From NCBI RefSeq assembly GCF_029873635.1, contig NC_080418.1, forward strand, positions 149,537,748 through 149,601,747: a DNA stretch of 64,000 nucleotides, given 5' to 3'. This DNA is from Malania oleifera. Taxonomy: Eukaryota; Streptophyta; Magnoliopsida; Santalales; Ximeniaceae. The notes beneath the pieces were generated by a model that saw only the letters and a list, made by a program, of their open reading frames with translations, was not told the DNA's origin and ran no database searches. The position numbers were made by a program, and so were the translations under genes. This document shows positions 1 through 12,000 of the stretch, in pieces. The first letter of the stretch is position 1, and the number at the start of each line of letters is the position of its first letter.

Positions 1-2663
1 CTAAAGAGTTTCCTAGAAAATGACACGTTCCACTTGTTCTTTTTCTATATATCTTGCATCCAATAAAGTCTACATCGGAATAGCTTATCATTTCAAATTC
101 AGTTTCCTTTGGATACCATAAACCTAGTTCAAGTGTGCCTAGTAGATATCTAAGGATTCTTTTAATTGCTGATTGGTGTGATTCCTTAGGAGCCGATTGG
201 AACCTAACACACATACATACGCTAAACATAATATCCGGTCTACTTGCTGTTACGTAAAGTAAGCTTCCTATCATACCTCGGTAATGCTTAGTATCTACTT
301 GTTTCCTTTTTTCATCTTTGTCAAGACTAGTTGAAGTACTCATGGGAGTTCCTATAGGTTTAATTTCTTCCATATCAAACTTCTTTAACATGTCTTTAAT
401 ATATTTAGTTTGATTTATGAAAGTTCTATTTTTTTGCTTGTTTGATTTGTAACCCTAGAAAGTAATTTAACTCTCTCATCATGCTCATCTCAAACTCTTT
501 TTGTATAGACTTAGCAAATTCATTACACAAATCCTCATGAGTTGCTCCAAAAATAATATCATCAACATAAATTTGTACTATAAGCATGTCTTTGTTTTCG
601 GTTTTTATAAATAAAGTATTATCTATCTTTCTTCTTGAAAAATTGTTTTGAATTAGGAACTTGCTTAGCCTTTCATACCAAGCTCTAGGAGCTTGTTTCA
701 ATTCATATAAAGCTTTAGTTAACTTAAATACATGATTTGGATTTTTAAAATTTTCAAAACCTGGAGGTTATTTTACATATACTTTTTCATTTATATATCC
801 ATTTAAGAAAGTACTTTTTACATCCATTTGGTATAATTTGAAGTCCTTATAGGCTGTATAAGCTAAGAGCATCCTAATTGCTTCCATTCTTGCTACGGGG
901 ACAAAGGTTTCATCGTAATCGATACCTTCTTCTTGATTATAACCTTGTGCTACTAGCCTAGGTTTATTTCTTACAACAACTTCATTTTTATCCTTTTTAT
1001 TTCTAAACATCCATTTAGTTCCTATAATTGATTTGTCTTTGGGTTTAGGTTTAAGTTTCCACACTTAGCTTCTTTCAAATTGATTTAGTTCCTCTTGCAT
1101 AGCTATAATCCAAGAGTAATCTTTTAAAGCTTCAATATTTTTGGGTTCATCTTGAGATAAAAAGGCATAATGGTTGTAAATATTTTTCAATGAGGCTCGA
1201 GTGGTTATTCCTTTTGAAGTTTCTCCAAGTATTTGTTCTTTTGGATGACTTTTAGCATATTTTCATTCTTTAGGTAGTTCTAGATTTTCTACAATGTTTT
1301 CATTCGAAGTCTCATTATTATTTTCTTCCTTTATTTCAAGATCTTCTTCTTTTTGTGAAAAATCTTCTTTTTCATCGTTTTTAATTTTATTTTCATAATT
1401 GTTTGATTCATCAAATGTTATGTGTATTGATTCAATGATAGTAAGAGTTCTCCTATTATAAACCCTATAGGTTTTGCTATTTGTAGAGTAGCCTAAGAAG
1501 ATACCTTCATCAGATCTTGCATCAAACTTTCCTAAATCATCTTTAGTGTAAAGGATGAAACATTTGCATCCAAAAACATGAAAGTAAGAGATATTAGGTT
1601 TTCTTCCTTTCCATAGTTCATATGGTGTTTTATCTATACTTGATCTTATAGATACCCCATTTACAATATAACATGCTGTATTTACAGCTTCAGAGTATTT
1701 AGGTAGGTTATTTTCATTTATCATTGTTCTTGCCATTTCTTGTAGAATTCTTTTTTTTTTTTTTTTTCTACAACTCCATTTTGTTGTAGAGTTCTCAGTG
1801 TTGAGAAATTATGGTTTATTCCATATTCATTACAGAATTTGTCAACCTCTTTGTTTCTAAACTCCCTACCTTGATCATTTCTAAAACTTGTTACATTATA
1901 GCCCTTTTCATTTTGTAATTTCTTACATAAGGTGATTAACATGTCACAAGCTTCTTCTTTATTTGTTAGGAATAATACCAAGTGAATCTTGAGTAATCAC
2001 CCACTATTACAAAAGCATATTGTTTTCCTCCTAAGCTTAAGGCTCTAGTTGGACCGAAAAAGTCTAGGTGTAATAGTTCTAGGGGTCTTTTAGTAGATAT
2101 ATACTTTTTCTTTTTAAAGCTTGTTTTAACTTGCTTTCCCTTTTGGCATGCGTCACACATCTTGTCTTTTATGAATTTGGTATTTGGTAATATTTTTACA
2201 AGATTTTCTTTGATAATTTGGATAATAAGTTCATGCTAGCATGTCCTAACTTCCTATGCCATAGCCAACTTATTTCATTCATGGCTGCCAAACAAGTTAC
2301 GTTTTGATTCATTATATTTTCAAGATTTATACAATAAACATTATTTATCCTAAGAGCTATAAACAAGATTTTATTTTCTTTGGGATTTTGAATAACACAT
2401 TTTTCTTTCTTAAAGGTTATTTCAAACCCTTTGTCACTCAATTGGCTAATGCTTAAGAGATTGTGTTTTAATCCTTCTACTAATAATACATTATTAATAG
2501 TAATAGAAGGTTCTTTACCTATTCTCCCGATGCCAATGATCTTACCTTTGGCATTATCGCCGAAGGTGACATATCCTCCATCATTTTGTTTTAGAGAAGA
2601 AAATTTGGTCTTATTGCTGGTCATGTGTCTTGAACACCCGCTGTCCAAGTACCACTTGTCCAT
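1..2663 (-). pseudogene. Copia (SIRE-type) pol remnant: protease, integrase, RT, RNase H
   Basis: Read on the minus strand, this is a Ty1/copia pol polyprotein in copia order. The protease motif DSGCSRHMT lies near 2640, followed by the GAG-pre-integrase stretch WLWHRKLGHAS near 2250. The integrase zinc-finger end (CDACQKGK) and LHLDFFGP follow near 2150-2070. RT blocks [23 protein letters not shown] and YVDDIIFGAT lie near 1040-560, and RNase H begins below 425 and runs off the window edge. The wording of the RT matches the SIRE/Maximus lineage. It is broken by several frame changes and stops, including a frameshift at an expanded A run (1749-1766) in the integrase. It cannot encode a working polyprotein. 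The identity is clear, and only the exact lineage is inferred. Confidence 0.9.
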
Positions 2664-2687
2664 TGATGATGTTGTCTTAAAACATAC

Positions 2688-3254
2688 TTACAATGGAGGA
2701 TTCATTATATTAGTCTTTGGAACCCAAATCCTTTTAACTTTCTTTGTTTTGCTGTTAGTTCCATTATTAACTTTCCATTCTCCTTGTACTTTAACATACT
2801 TCCTTTTTAGTAGACAATCAAACATGACGTGATCTTTAGTCTTACACATATAGCAAGTAGTGTGTTCATGTTTGTTGTCTGAGGAAGTGCTAGCATAGTG
2901 CTTGACTTCCTTGACGAAGTATCCCATGTATAATTTCTTATTCTTTTTGTTTGTTTTACCATTGTAACCTATTCTTTCTTTATTCCCATGTAGCCTTTGC
3001 TGTCTAATCATCTTTTCAAAATTATCTTTACCTTTTGTAAAATTATAAATAATTTTTTCTTTATCCTCTATTAATTTCTTTAGTTCATTTAATTCTAGAT
3101 CTTTTCTATTCAAGTTTTCTTTATGAGTTTTGCCTAATTCTTGAGTTACTTTACTTACTTCCTCCTCTAACTTCTCAATACAAGAATCTTTTTCTTTTTC
3201 AATGGTTTTGAATGATTCAAGTTGCTTCAATAGTTCTTTATTTTGTTCCTTCAA
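2688..3254 (-). pseudogene. Copia element: coiled-coil spacer and second zinc knuckle
   Basis: This segment lies between gag and the protease of the same copia element. The N-terminal part is rich in E, K and L with heptad-like spacing, as in a coiled coil. A CCHC-like knuckle CYMCKTKDHVMFDC lies near 2850. SIRE-type elements carry a long gag with such a region, so this is probably the gag C-terminus, now separated by frame changes from the upstream part. Confidence 0.7.
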
Positions 3255-3299
3255 GGTTATATTTTTTTGAAAATTTTTATGAATCTTTTATGTAAGGAA

Positions 3300-4440
3300 A
3301 ATGATTCATCTTATAATTCTTTGTATGAGGGCATACTATCACATGACTCGTCACAAGATTCATTGCAAGATTCTGTTAAAGAGTAGTAGGAATTTACCTT
3401 TTCATCATTCACCATGAAGTATATGTTTGTCATCTCTTGTCCACTTGATTTGTTTTCCATTTCGCTGGAGCTTGAGTCATCCCAAGTAGCCTTCATAACT
3501 TCCTTCTTTTTCTTCTTGTCTTTCTTGAGCAATGGGCAGTCCGATTTGATATGTCCTGGTTTCTTACAATGATAGCATATAGGAGGTTCACTTTTACTTT
3601 TATTTTCTTTTCTACTTGATTCTACTTTTTCAGTTTTTCTTTTGTTGAACTTCTTAGGAAATCTTTTATTTCTTTTATAAAACTTTCCTAGTCTCTTAGT
3701 GATGAATGCTTATTCATCTTGATCTAAGTCATTTGTTTCACTTTCTTCTTCACTTGAGCTGTGGCTTGATGCTTTTAGTGTAATAGATTTCTTATGCTTT
3801 GGTTCAGGATTTCTTTCTTTTAGAATCATTTCATAGGTAAGGAGTGAACCTATGAGTTCATCTAAGGAGGTGGTCTTAAGGTTTCTTCCTTCGGTAATTG
3901 GTGTAGCCTTAGGTTCCCATATGGAGGGAAGGCCTCTCAAAATTTTCTTAATCATTTCATAGGTGGTATAAGTTTTTCCTAAGGCACTTAAGGAATTAAT
4001 TATGTGGGTGAATCTCGTATACATACTTGATATGGATTCATCTGAATTCATCTTGAAAGCTTCATATTCGCTTGTTAACATATCTATCCTATTGTCCCTA
4101 ACATCAATAGTTCCTTCATACATAACTTCTAATTTGTCCTATATTTATTTAGCCGTTTTACAAGTCATGACCCTATTAAATTCGTTAGCGTTTAAAGCAC
4201 AATACAAAGCATTTATAGCACTTGAGTTTATTTGAAGCATCTTATAATCTGAATCAATCATATCCTTTTTCTCTTTTGGAGTATGTTTTCCATCTATTAT
4301 CTTGGTGGGAATAAGGTCACCATCCAAAACTACTTCCCATGCTTTCCAATCCATGTATTGGAGGTATATTTGTATTATCTTTTTCCAAAATGTGTAGTTG
4401 TCCACAAAAGATTGGTGGACGAGTTGAGGATTGGCCCTCT
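3300..4440 (-). pseudogene. Copia (SIRE-type) gag remnant
   Basis: Minus-strand gag of the left-edge copia element. From its N-terminus it has an aromatic-rich start (FWKKIIQIYLQYMDWKAWEV near 4390), a UBN2-type gag body (3710-4123, including ILRGLPSIWEP), then an acidic and serine-rich stretch. A canonical CCHC knuckle CYHCKKPGHIKSDC follows near 3580-3540. Stops or frame changes at about 4140, 3705 and 3300 split it, and no proper ATG is left at the 5' end. The order after the LTR and before the protease fits a copia capsid gene. Confidence 0.85.
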
Positions 4441-5230
4441 CTAAAAGGTGCTACTCCTATGTAAGCCCGGTGTTTATTCCAAACTCACAATTCTTCTTTG
4501 TGTTTAACTTTTAAACAAACTTTCAGATTAATAAGTTTAGGATGATCAACCAACGTAGTCCTTTTCGGTTTCCGCAATCAATGCTTATCAAGTCAAAACA
4601 AATTATCCTCCGGTCTATTTAACAACCATACACTCAGAATTAACAATTTAAAGCATACACGCAGGTTGTAAGTATTGCTGAAAAATAAAGAGTAAGGAAG
4701 AGAAAAGAGACACAAGGTTTTACAAGGTTCGGCTTATACCCAGCCTACGTCCTCGCCTTTGGAAAACCACCAAAGAATTCACTAGTTCAGTTCCGTTGAC
4801 GGGTGGAACAATACCGATTACAATAACTCCTTCTGTAAGGCTAGAGTCTACCTCTCCAAACGATATTCCCTAATTTGGTCCAACGATTCTACAACCCTGA
4901 ATCGTTTATTAACAAGAACAAGAACCAAGATAGAGAAGAGTTTGTGTACAAAAAAACACTCTCACAGCAGAGTAGGTTAGTACAACATTCAGCACAAGAA
5001 TACTTCAAAGTAATTCAAATATAAAAGAATTTAAAGCTCAATACTCAAATTAAATCACCAAATATCTTTCAAGTATTGAAAGATTTAGACTTTGAAGGCT
5101 TTACTTCGAAGTTTATATCAGCAGTAACTCAATAGATGAAGATGGATGAATACAAGAGAATTTGAAAGCTTTTTAGAGAACTTTGATTGCTGGAAATTTC
5201 TTGGTGTTAAAAATCTTTAAAGTTTGGGGC

Positions 5231-5238
5231 TATTTATA
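5231..5238 (-). promoter_or_regulatory. TATA box of the copia LTR
   Basis: CTATAAATAGCCCC on the minus strand inside the LTR, with the motif array 130-330 bp upstream. This is the likely U3 promoter. The transcription start is not known. Confidence 0.6.
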
Positions 5239-5369
5239 GATGTTTAAAAGTAATTTCTTACCCCTAAAGTTTCCTTGAAGTAGTTTCCAAGTTTTTCAAA
5301 AAAATAGTGTCCGAAAAATTCATTTAAAAAATCTTCCCGTTGAGAGTTTTTAAACCAACGTTCGAATGG

Positions 5370-5561
5370 CAGTCGCTTGTCATAGAACAAACTCACAACA
5401 CAGAACACTGACAGTCGCTTGCCAGAACCAAGGTAGTCGCCTGACATGACCACCTAGGCGCCTGGCCATGTTCAGGCAGTCGCCTAGCATACTACTGCCT
5501 CTATGAAAAATTCTTCATTTTAATTTGGCAGTCGCCTGCTACAAGAAGACAGTCGTCTGGC
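5370..5561 (-). repeat. Dispersed AGTCGCCTG motif array in U3
   Basis: Seven near-copies of AGTCGCYTGNC (plus-strand reading) occur at about 5371, 5412, 5435, 5456, 5478, 5530 and 5551, irregularly spaced, immediately upstream of the LTR TATA box. The flanking sequence between copies is not repeated, so this is a motif array and not a simple tandem duplication. Confidence 0.75.
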
Positions 5562-6002
5562 CCTTCTGTTTTTCAAAAACTTTTCTTATTCAAAAACCTT
5601 TCTTTTCTTTGATTTGAAAAACATACTTTTAGGGTTTTTCTAAGAATATATTTTTGAGTTTCTTTTGATTTTATAAGAGCTTCAATTCAATTTATACTTG
5701 AAATTAACTTGAAGTACTTGCATACAAACATCCTTAAAACTTTATTCCATTGATCCTCAAGTAAGTCTTTGTTCTTCTATCATCTTTGAGTTTCTGATCT
5801 TTTCTTTGAGCTTCCACCAAATTATCTTTAATCCTCATGCTCTTCAAGACCTTTCTTGATCCATAAACTTTATCATCCTTTTGAGTTTTGTTTTTAACTT
5901 TAAGCTTTGTCTTTTTCCTGAAAAACTTTCATTTAAATCAAATTAAACACATCATGATTTGTTATCATCAAAATAAGAATTGTAAGCCTTGTTAGGCCAA
6001 CA

Positions 6003-6865
6003 AATCACATGACCAAGGAATTTGTTGCTCCGCTGAGCGAAAAAGAACTTCCCTTTCTTCACATACAAATTGTTTCCCCTCAGCCTGTCGAACACCTTCT
6101 AAACACCTTCCGTAGATGCCCTTCATGTTTCCTCTGAAACAACACCGATGCTCCCAACGGTACTTTGGAAGGGTGAACACATCACGTTTCCAATTCATCA
6201 AGTTATGTCCCCAACTCTACTATCTCTCGAGGCGCCATCTAACATGGCCCTTTAGGAGGTGGTTTCACTCCTGATAACAACTCGATCTCATGCTCCACAA
6301 TTCGTCGTGAAGGAAAATTATGAGATAGCTTATCTGGCAACACCTCCTTATCTTCATCCAACATCGCTTAAATGGTTGTAGGCTCCAGCTCTTGGCCTAC
6401 TTTTTTGTCTACCACCACCATGGCTAGATATGTCTGCTCACCCTGACCCAATCTTTCATTGAGTTGAATGACTGAAGGGGACTTCCCGTCATCTCCTTTC
6501 ATCGCAACGACTTGCACCATGCATGAGTGATCTCCCATCAGACACAGGGAACCAGCTGAAAGCATCATCACTGCCCTCATCCCCCTTAGGAACTCCATTC
6601 CTAGAATGACTGGAAAATTATCCAATGGTACCGTTGTGAAATTCGCATAACCTTCCCACTGTCCAAGCTTTACAGCCACTTGCTTGGCTACTCTCAGAGT
6701 AGGCTGGGCTACAGAGTTAACTGCTTTCATGCGTCCTGTATCCTTCTCTAAGGATAAGTTGAGTCTCCATGCTTCTAACTGCGAAACAAAATTATGAGTA
6801 ACCCCCATATCCACCATAGCGCAGGTACTCTTCCCATTTATCCTCAAGTCCACAAACATTAACAC
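6003..6865 (-). pseudogene. Ty3/gypsy protease and deleted RT fragment
   Basis: Minus strand. A retropepsin domain spans 6368-6865, with VDMGVTHNFVS where the family has D-T/S-G, so the active-site triad is altered. LGMEFL near 6600 is the second conserved block. Further on, the start of gypsy RT is visible (LFQRKHEG near 6135). It then jumps straight to the later palm block (FAQRSNKFLGHVICW near 6050-6000), so several hundred bases of RT including the YxDD site are missing. The fragment ends where the copia LTR begins. Several stops and frame changes are present. Confidence 0.8.
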
Positions 6866-8004
6866 TTTTGCTCGTATAACTTTTGGTTTTTTACTTTTCC
6901 AATGCGCTCACTAGCCGCACTGAACTCACCCTTGGGGCATTATCCTCTTCCTCCTCGCTTTCCAACTCTTTTCCCGAAGTGGAAGCTTGTAAGGCATTGA
7001 GTAATTCCTTGTGTTGACACTCACTCACTCTGTGAGATCCACCACACAAGTAGTACGAAATTTTACTCTTCCTCTTTCCATTGGGTGTGTTGAACCCTTA
7101 AGACGACGAAACTTCCTTTGAGGTTGATGATTTAGAGTCGGCTCCCCCACTCTTGGGTTTGCCTTTCTTGAAAGACTTTCCACTATTTCCCTCTCCGCTA
7201 AACCGTTTAAACGAAACGGTATCATCACCAGTGTAGTCAGTCAAGCGTTATGCAGCAGCTTGTGCAGTTGACAAGTCTTGAACCCTTTGCCTATGAAGTT
7301 CAATTCTTGCCCAAGGTTTCATCCCCTCAAGAAAATAAAACAACTTGTCCTTCTCCGACATATCCTGAATATCCAACATTAAAGCAGAAAATTGTTTCAC
7401 ATATTCCCTGATCGACCCCGTATGCTTGAGATCTCTCAGTTTTCTCCTTGCATTATACTCAACATTTTCAGGAAAGAATTGGGCCTTAAGCTCTCTCTTC
7501 AAGTCTACCCAACTATCAATTATCCAATGTCCAGTTTCAATCTCTTGGTGCTTGGTACGCCACCACAGTTTGGCATCACCAACCAAGTACATGGTCGCAG
7601 TATCCACCTTTGCTTGTTCTAAGGTCATCCTCACAGCGCGAAAGTACTGCTCCACATCAAACAAGAAGTTCTCTAACTCTTTGAGATCTCGAGCACCCCC
7701 ATACGTCCTGGGTTCTGGTACCTTGGTCTTGTTAACTCTTGGGAGTGTTGGAGTTTCCCATAACAAGAACCATCAAATTCACTTTTGCATCCAGATCAGC
7801 CATCTGCGACTGCAAAGTTTCAACTGTATGGCAAAAATCCTCTGACATGTCGCCTATTAAACCTGCTTGATGTTTTTGTGATCCCATCACTTCATCAACA
7901 AGTTCTCTCATCTGAGCCACCTTCGCGGCCACAATGTTGGTTGTTGCCTCAACCTGTGCTTTCAGCACACTGATCCTCTCAGTATTGTTTGGTGCCATGG
8001 TCAC
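6866..8004 (-). pseudogene. Ty3/gypsy gag remnant
   Basis: Minus strand. It begins at the ATG near 8004 with a short coiled-coil region. It then has a retrotransposon gag core (7248-7766) with LKRELKAQFFPENVEYNARR and LRDLKHTGSIREYVKQF, both characteristic of plant gypsy elements. A CCHC knuckle follows near 7060-7020, of which only LCGGSHRVSEC remains; the first cysteine is lost. Frame breaks occur near 7740 and 7240. It precedes the protease fragment and belongs to the same element. Confidence 0.85.
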
Positions 8005-8067
8005 TTACCAAAGCTTTCCAAATCCCACAACGAAGGCAATCGAATTCACGTAACAACTTAACCTTGG

Positions 8068-8079
8068 GCTCTGATACCA
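8068..8079 (-). other. Primer binding site (tRNA-Met type) of the gypsy fragment
   Basis: TGGTATCAGAGC on the minus strand, two bases inside the LTR end at 8082 and upstream of the gag ATG at 8004. It matches the 3' end of initiator tRNA-Met, the usual primer. Confidence 0.85.
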
Positions 8080-8081
8080 AG

Positions 8082-8770
8082 TGTCACGGTTTGACTATTT
8101 TCACACCCTTGTGAAGGGTCATGCGGCACTAGCTAAAACACCCTTGCTTAACTAGTCAGCCTATTGTTTACAACATTCATCCACGAAACACTTTCATTAA
8201 CATTCATTCAAATAGTAGCGGAAACAATAATCAATTCATAACATTCATTCAAATAGTAGCGGAAACAGTAATCAATTCATGAAAGTCGTGGCAAACAAGC
8301 AGTAAACATTGAATCTATGAAATTCATTAACAACACCTTTGTTGACATCGTGTGTTTAGCAAGAGAGGCAAGTAGGCTAAACACGTTGACAATAGCTAGT
8401 GAGTTTTACAATAACTGATGAACACTCACCCTCCTCTAAAGAGCTTTCTAGGTCATTCCCACTCTAATACTAGGAAACATCAAAGTGATCGAGAAGTCAT
8501 ATTGCCCTATTTGGCATACAAAACACTACTAGTAGAAAATAACTCTACACTAGTATTTACATGATGGAAACTCATCCCAAGCACACGAGATAAGCAGTCA
8601 CAAGCAAGCATAATGCCCTGAACAAACTTAACTCGTGACAATGCTAGTGCATTCTTGTAATCAAAAGTTCAACATAACAGCATGCCATAGTACAACTCAT
8701 ACCATAATGAATTACAATCATAAAAGTAAGTGCTTAATTAGACACATCAATCCACCTCTTTGGATCTCTA
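8082..8770 (-). repeat. 5' LTR of the gypsy fragment
   Basis: The inner end is sharp (TGTCACGG on plus, directly beside the primer site). The outer end near 8770 is an estimate because no target duplication was found. A 45-bp tandem duplication (ATTCAAATAGTAGCGGAAAC repeated) lies at about 8200-8285. Confidence 0.55.
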
Positions 8771-9006
8771 ACTATTCCAAAAAAAAAAAAGAACCCATAT
8801 TAAAATGACTTACTGCCCATTTGGTACAAAAGAATTATGGAAATGGGTGGAATGAATCAAACTTAACACTTGATTTCTTCATGTTCTCCATTCAAATTTT
8901 CATTCCGTTCCATTCCTACCTCATTTTGTTCAGCAAATCAAACGTAACGTTTGTAGATTACAAAGAGCATACTTGAAATCCAATACCAAGAATGGATATA
9001 GCTGCA
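8771..9006. other. 3' flank of the host gene with a possible small MITE
   Basis: AT-rich sequence between the gypsy LTR and the host stop codon. About 8815-8955 has loosely inverted ends (GGAATGAATC... against ...CATTCCGTTCCATTCC) of the kind seen in small non-autonomous DNA transposons. No clear target duplication was found. The host polyadenylation site should lie here. Confidence 0.35.
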
Positions 9007-12000
9007 TTATATTCTACTCCGAACAGAAAGCTCAAGCTTCACTTGATCCCTCAAAACTCTCCTTAGTAGCTTATTAGATGCTGTTCGAGGAAACTCTGGC
9101 ACAATCTTAACAAGGCCTACCTGTAACAATTTTAAAAGAATATCAAAAAACACAAGAAATGATATCATTCTAATTATCCATCATTGTTCTATAAGAAGAT
9201 TCCACTTATTCATCATATAATGAATTTTATAAATTTTTGCCATCAATTGTGTGATAAATTGATAATGGTGCAGTGTGACAGTGTCCAAATGCTCCCAACA
9301 GTGAGTGTGCAAATGAAGGCATTAAGAAAGGCGTTATAACCTTAAATAAAGGGTTAAGGTTCCTTTGTATGGCTCTTGTAAATTTCATCTTCAGTTCATC
9401 TGGTTCACAGTCATATCCTTTCTTTAGTACCACAAACAAAATCAAAAGCTCCGGGCCACCACTTATCGGTGCTGCACTAACTGCAGCAGTTTCCAAGACA
9501 CATTTGTCAGCTTGGTCACAAACCCGTTCGATTTCAACTGAACTTGTCTACAAAAGAAGAAACAAATACATTTTTAGGTTTGCCTCAATAATTAAATAAA
9601 TAGATAAATTCTTTAGCTTGGTCTCAAAAATTCGCCAATCATATCAACTTAAACAAAGATTGACTTAAAATTTTACACAGCATGTGAAAACTATTAAATC
9701 CACAAAATTTTGGGAGCCATACACAGCAGAAGTTCTTCCAACTATTCCAGCCTTCTAGCCATCAAGCTCAGAGCAAACACATAATTAGTTCAAGAATACT
9801 CATTTTAGTGTTTTACAATTAGGAAAGCAATACCTTGATGCCTCCAAGATTCATGGTGTCATCAGCCCTGCCCTGTACGATGACATATCCTCCCGCAGTT
9901 CTCTTAATGATATCCCCATGTCTTCTGAGGCACTGCCAATATATATCCACAAATAACCAGACAAGGTGAGTTCAAGCTGCCTTCTTTTGAATCAACAGCT
10001 CCTTGAAAAGTAAAAGCAAGTGCAACACATTTGATAAATAACTTTTTCAACTTTTAAAAAGCAAACGTTAGGACTTGTTTAGTTGACGAAATAAACAAAC
10101 ATTGGGACTTGTTTAGTTGACGAAATAAATCATCATTTTCCATTTTTAGTTTTCCAAATATTTACAAAATTTCCACCTTATTTTCCAATTTCCAAACATT
10201 TAGGTATCCTCTAGTTCGCAATTAGAATTGAAATTGAAATGAGAATCGGAAATGAAATGGTAGATTCCTCTATCCTGTTTGTTTTGACATAGAATTAGAA
10301 TTGAAATTGTGTTATAGCTTTTGCTATGTATAGACATAAGAATCGGAATCAATCTAACTTGTCAATCATGCCACTACAAATAGTATAAAAACCGATGTCA
10401 TTTAATATAAAGTATAATATCATAATCAATAACTGTTTTATAATATTCGAACACACATCTACATTATTATTTTATTATTTAATAACTAATTTATATTAAT
10501 AAAAACATTATCATCATGTACTCTATAACACTTTGCATGTTCTATTTTACTATATTTTCTTTTACATTATCTTTTGTTACAACTAAAGTGCATCCCTAGG
10601 CCACAAGGCTCTCAACAATGCAAGGGTAGGAGGAGGATTTTCACATTGTATGTAGTTTTATCCCTGCTTTTATGTAGATAGGCTATTTCCTTGGACTCAA
10701 CACGTGGCCAAGCGGTCACAAAGGAGCAATCTTACTATTAATCTAAGGGCCAACCATATATTTTGTTATAACTATATTATTAATATCATATTAAATCTTA
10801 TATTTGTAATAATATGTTATTTTTAGTTAATCATTAAGTCCAAATAACAATATAAGATATTATTGTCAAAGCTAGATATGTATCCTTGGCCTACAACTGA
10901 ATAGCATAAGCTTTTAGGTAAAGTGGTAATCTAACATGTTATCGGAGACAGTTACAAGGAGGTCCTCAGTTCTAGTCTTGTTGCCCATGTTTATCACATG
11001 ATGTTTCCTAAAATGGGTGTCATTTATTGTTTGTTTATCTCTCCACGTACTATCAAAATGCACATGCTGGGAAATGTTAAAGCTTCATACACATTGTCGG
11101 CCTACAACCTAATAGCCTAAGCTAATTAGGTTGTAATCTAACAATTATATTATTATAAGATAATTTGTGGTTTAATATAAAATAATAATAAACAATAATC
11201 ACACCACAATAATAGAATTATATTTTATTATACAATAGTATTACATATTAGTTTTTTCCGATAAAAAAAGTATTATATATGAGTTTGTACATTAATATTA
11301 TTAAGTTTCTTATTAACCTATAGTTAACCATATTAATATAAAACATAAAATAGCAAAATAACAAATCAAAAATCATACCACTATTATATGACGGTACTTT
11401 ATTAAAATAGTATTTAATTATTTTATAAGCTATCATATTATTATATTGTTATCATCACAAATAATAATTTTAATATAATTATAGGTACTGTTTGATAATT
11501 ATATTTTATAATTTTACCATTAAAACTTGTTAGCACATATTTATATTATATCATAATAGTAATATAATTTTTTTTTATATGTATGTATACACATGTACAT
11601 GTGTATGTGTATGGGTATAATATTATACTATGTACACGCATGTACAGTGAGCAGGGTAGTATTGTGTTTTCAGGATCAGGAGTCAGAGTTTGATATCAAG
11701 CTAAGAGTCGAGAACAAAAAAGTGAGCTACAAGGGAAATCTGATTCCTGTATGAAATAGAAATCAGAATGAGTTTACCACCAATCAAATGTTAGCAATCA
11801 GAATCAACCATTTTCATTTCGATTCCTAGAGTCGATTCCCAATTACCAAATGTCACCTTGCATTAGAAAGCTTGAAAACATCTTTTTATTCCTTCCAAAT
11901 TCTCCATATGAACTGAAAACAAGGTAGAATATTGCAATTCTTTGAAAAACTACAAATGAAAACCAAAAATTGTTTTCCAAAATTGAATAAGCCTTAACTT

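Larger units (their letters stand above)
4460..6002 (-). repeat. 5' LTR of the left-edge copia element
   Basis: On the minus strand the LTR starts TGTTGGCC at 6002 and ends GGGCTTACA at 4460, so it has TG...CA termini and is 1543 bp long. A TATA box (5231-5238) and an array of short motifs (5370-5561) lie inside, as expected of a U3. The usual tRNA-Met primer site is not recognisable just after the LTR (about 4448-4459), so the start of the internal region has decayed. The upstream end interrupts gypsy RT sequence at 6003. The matching target duplication lies outside the window. Confidence 0.75.
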
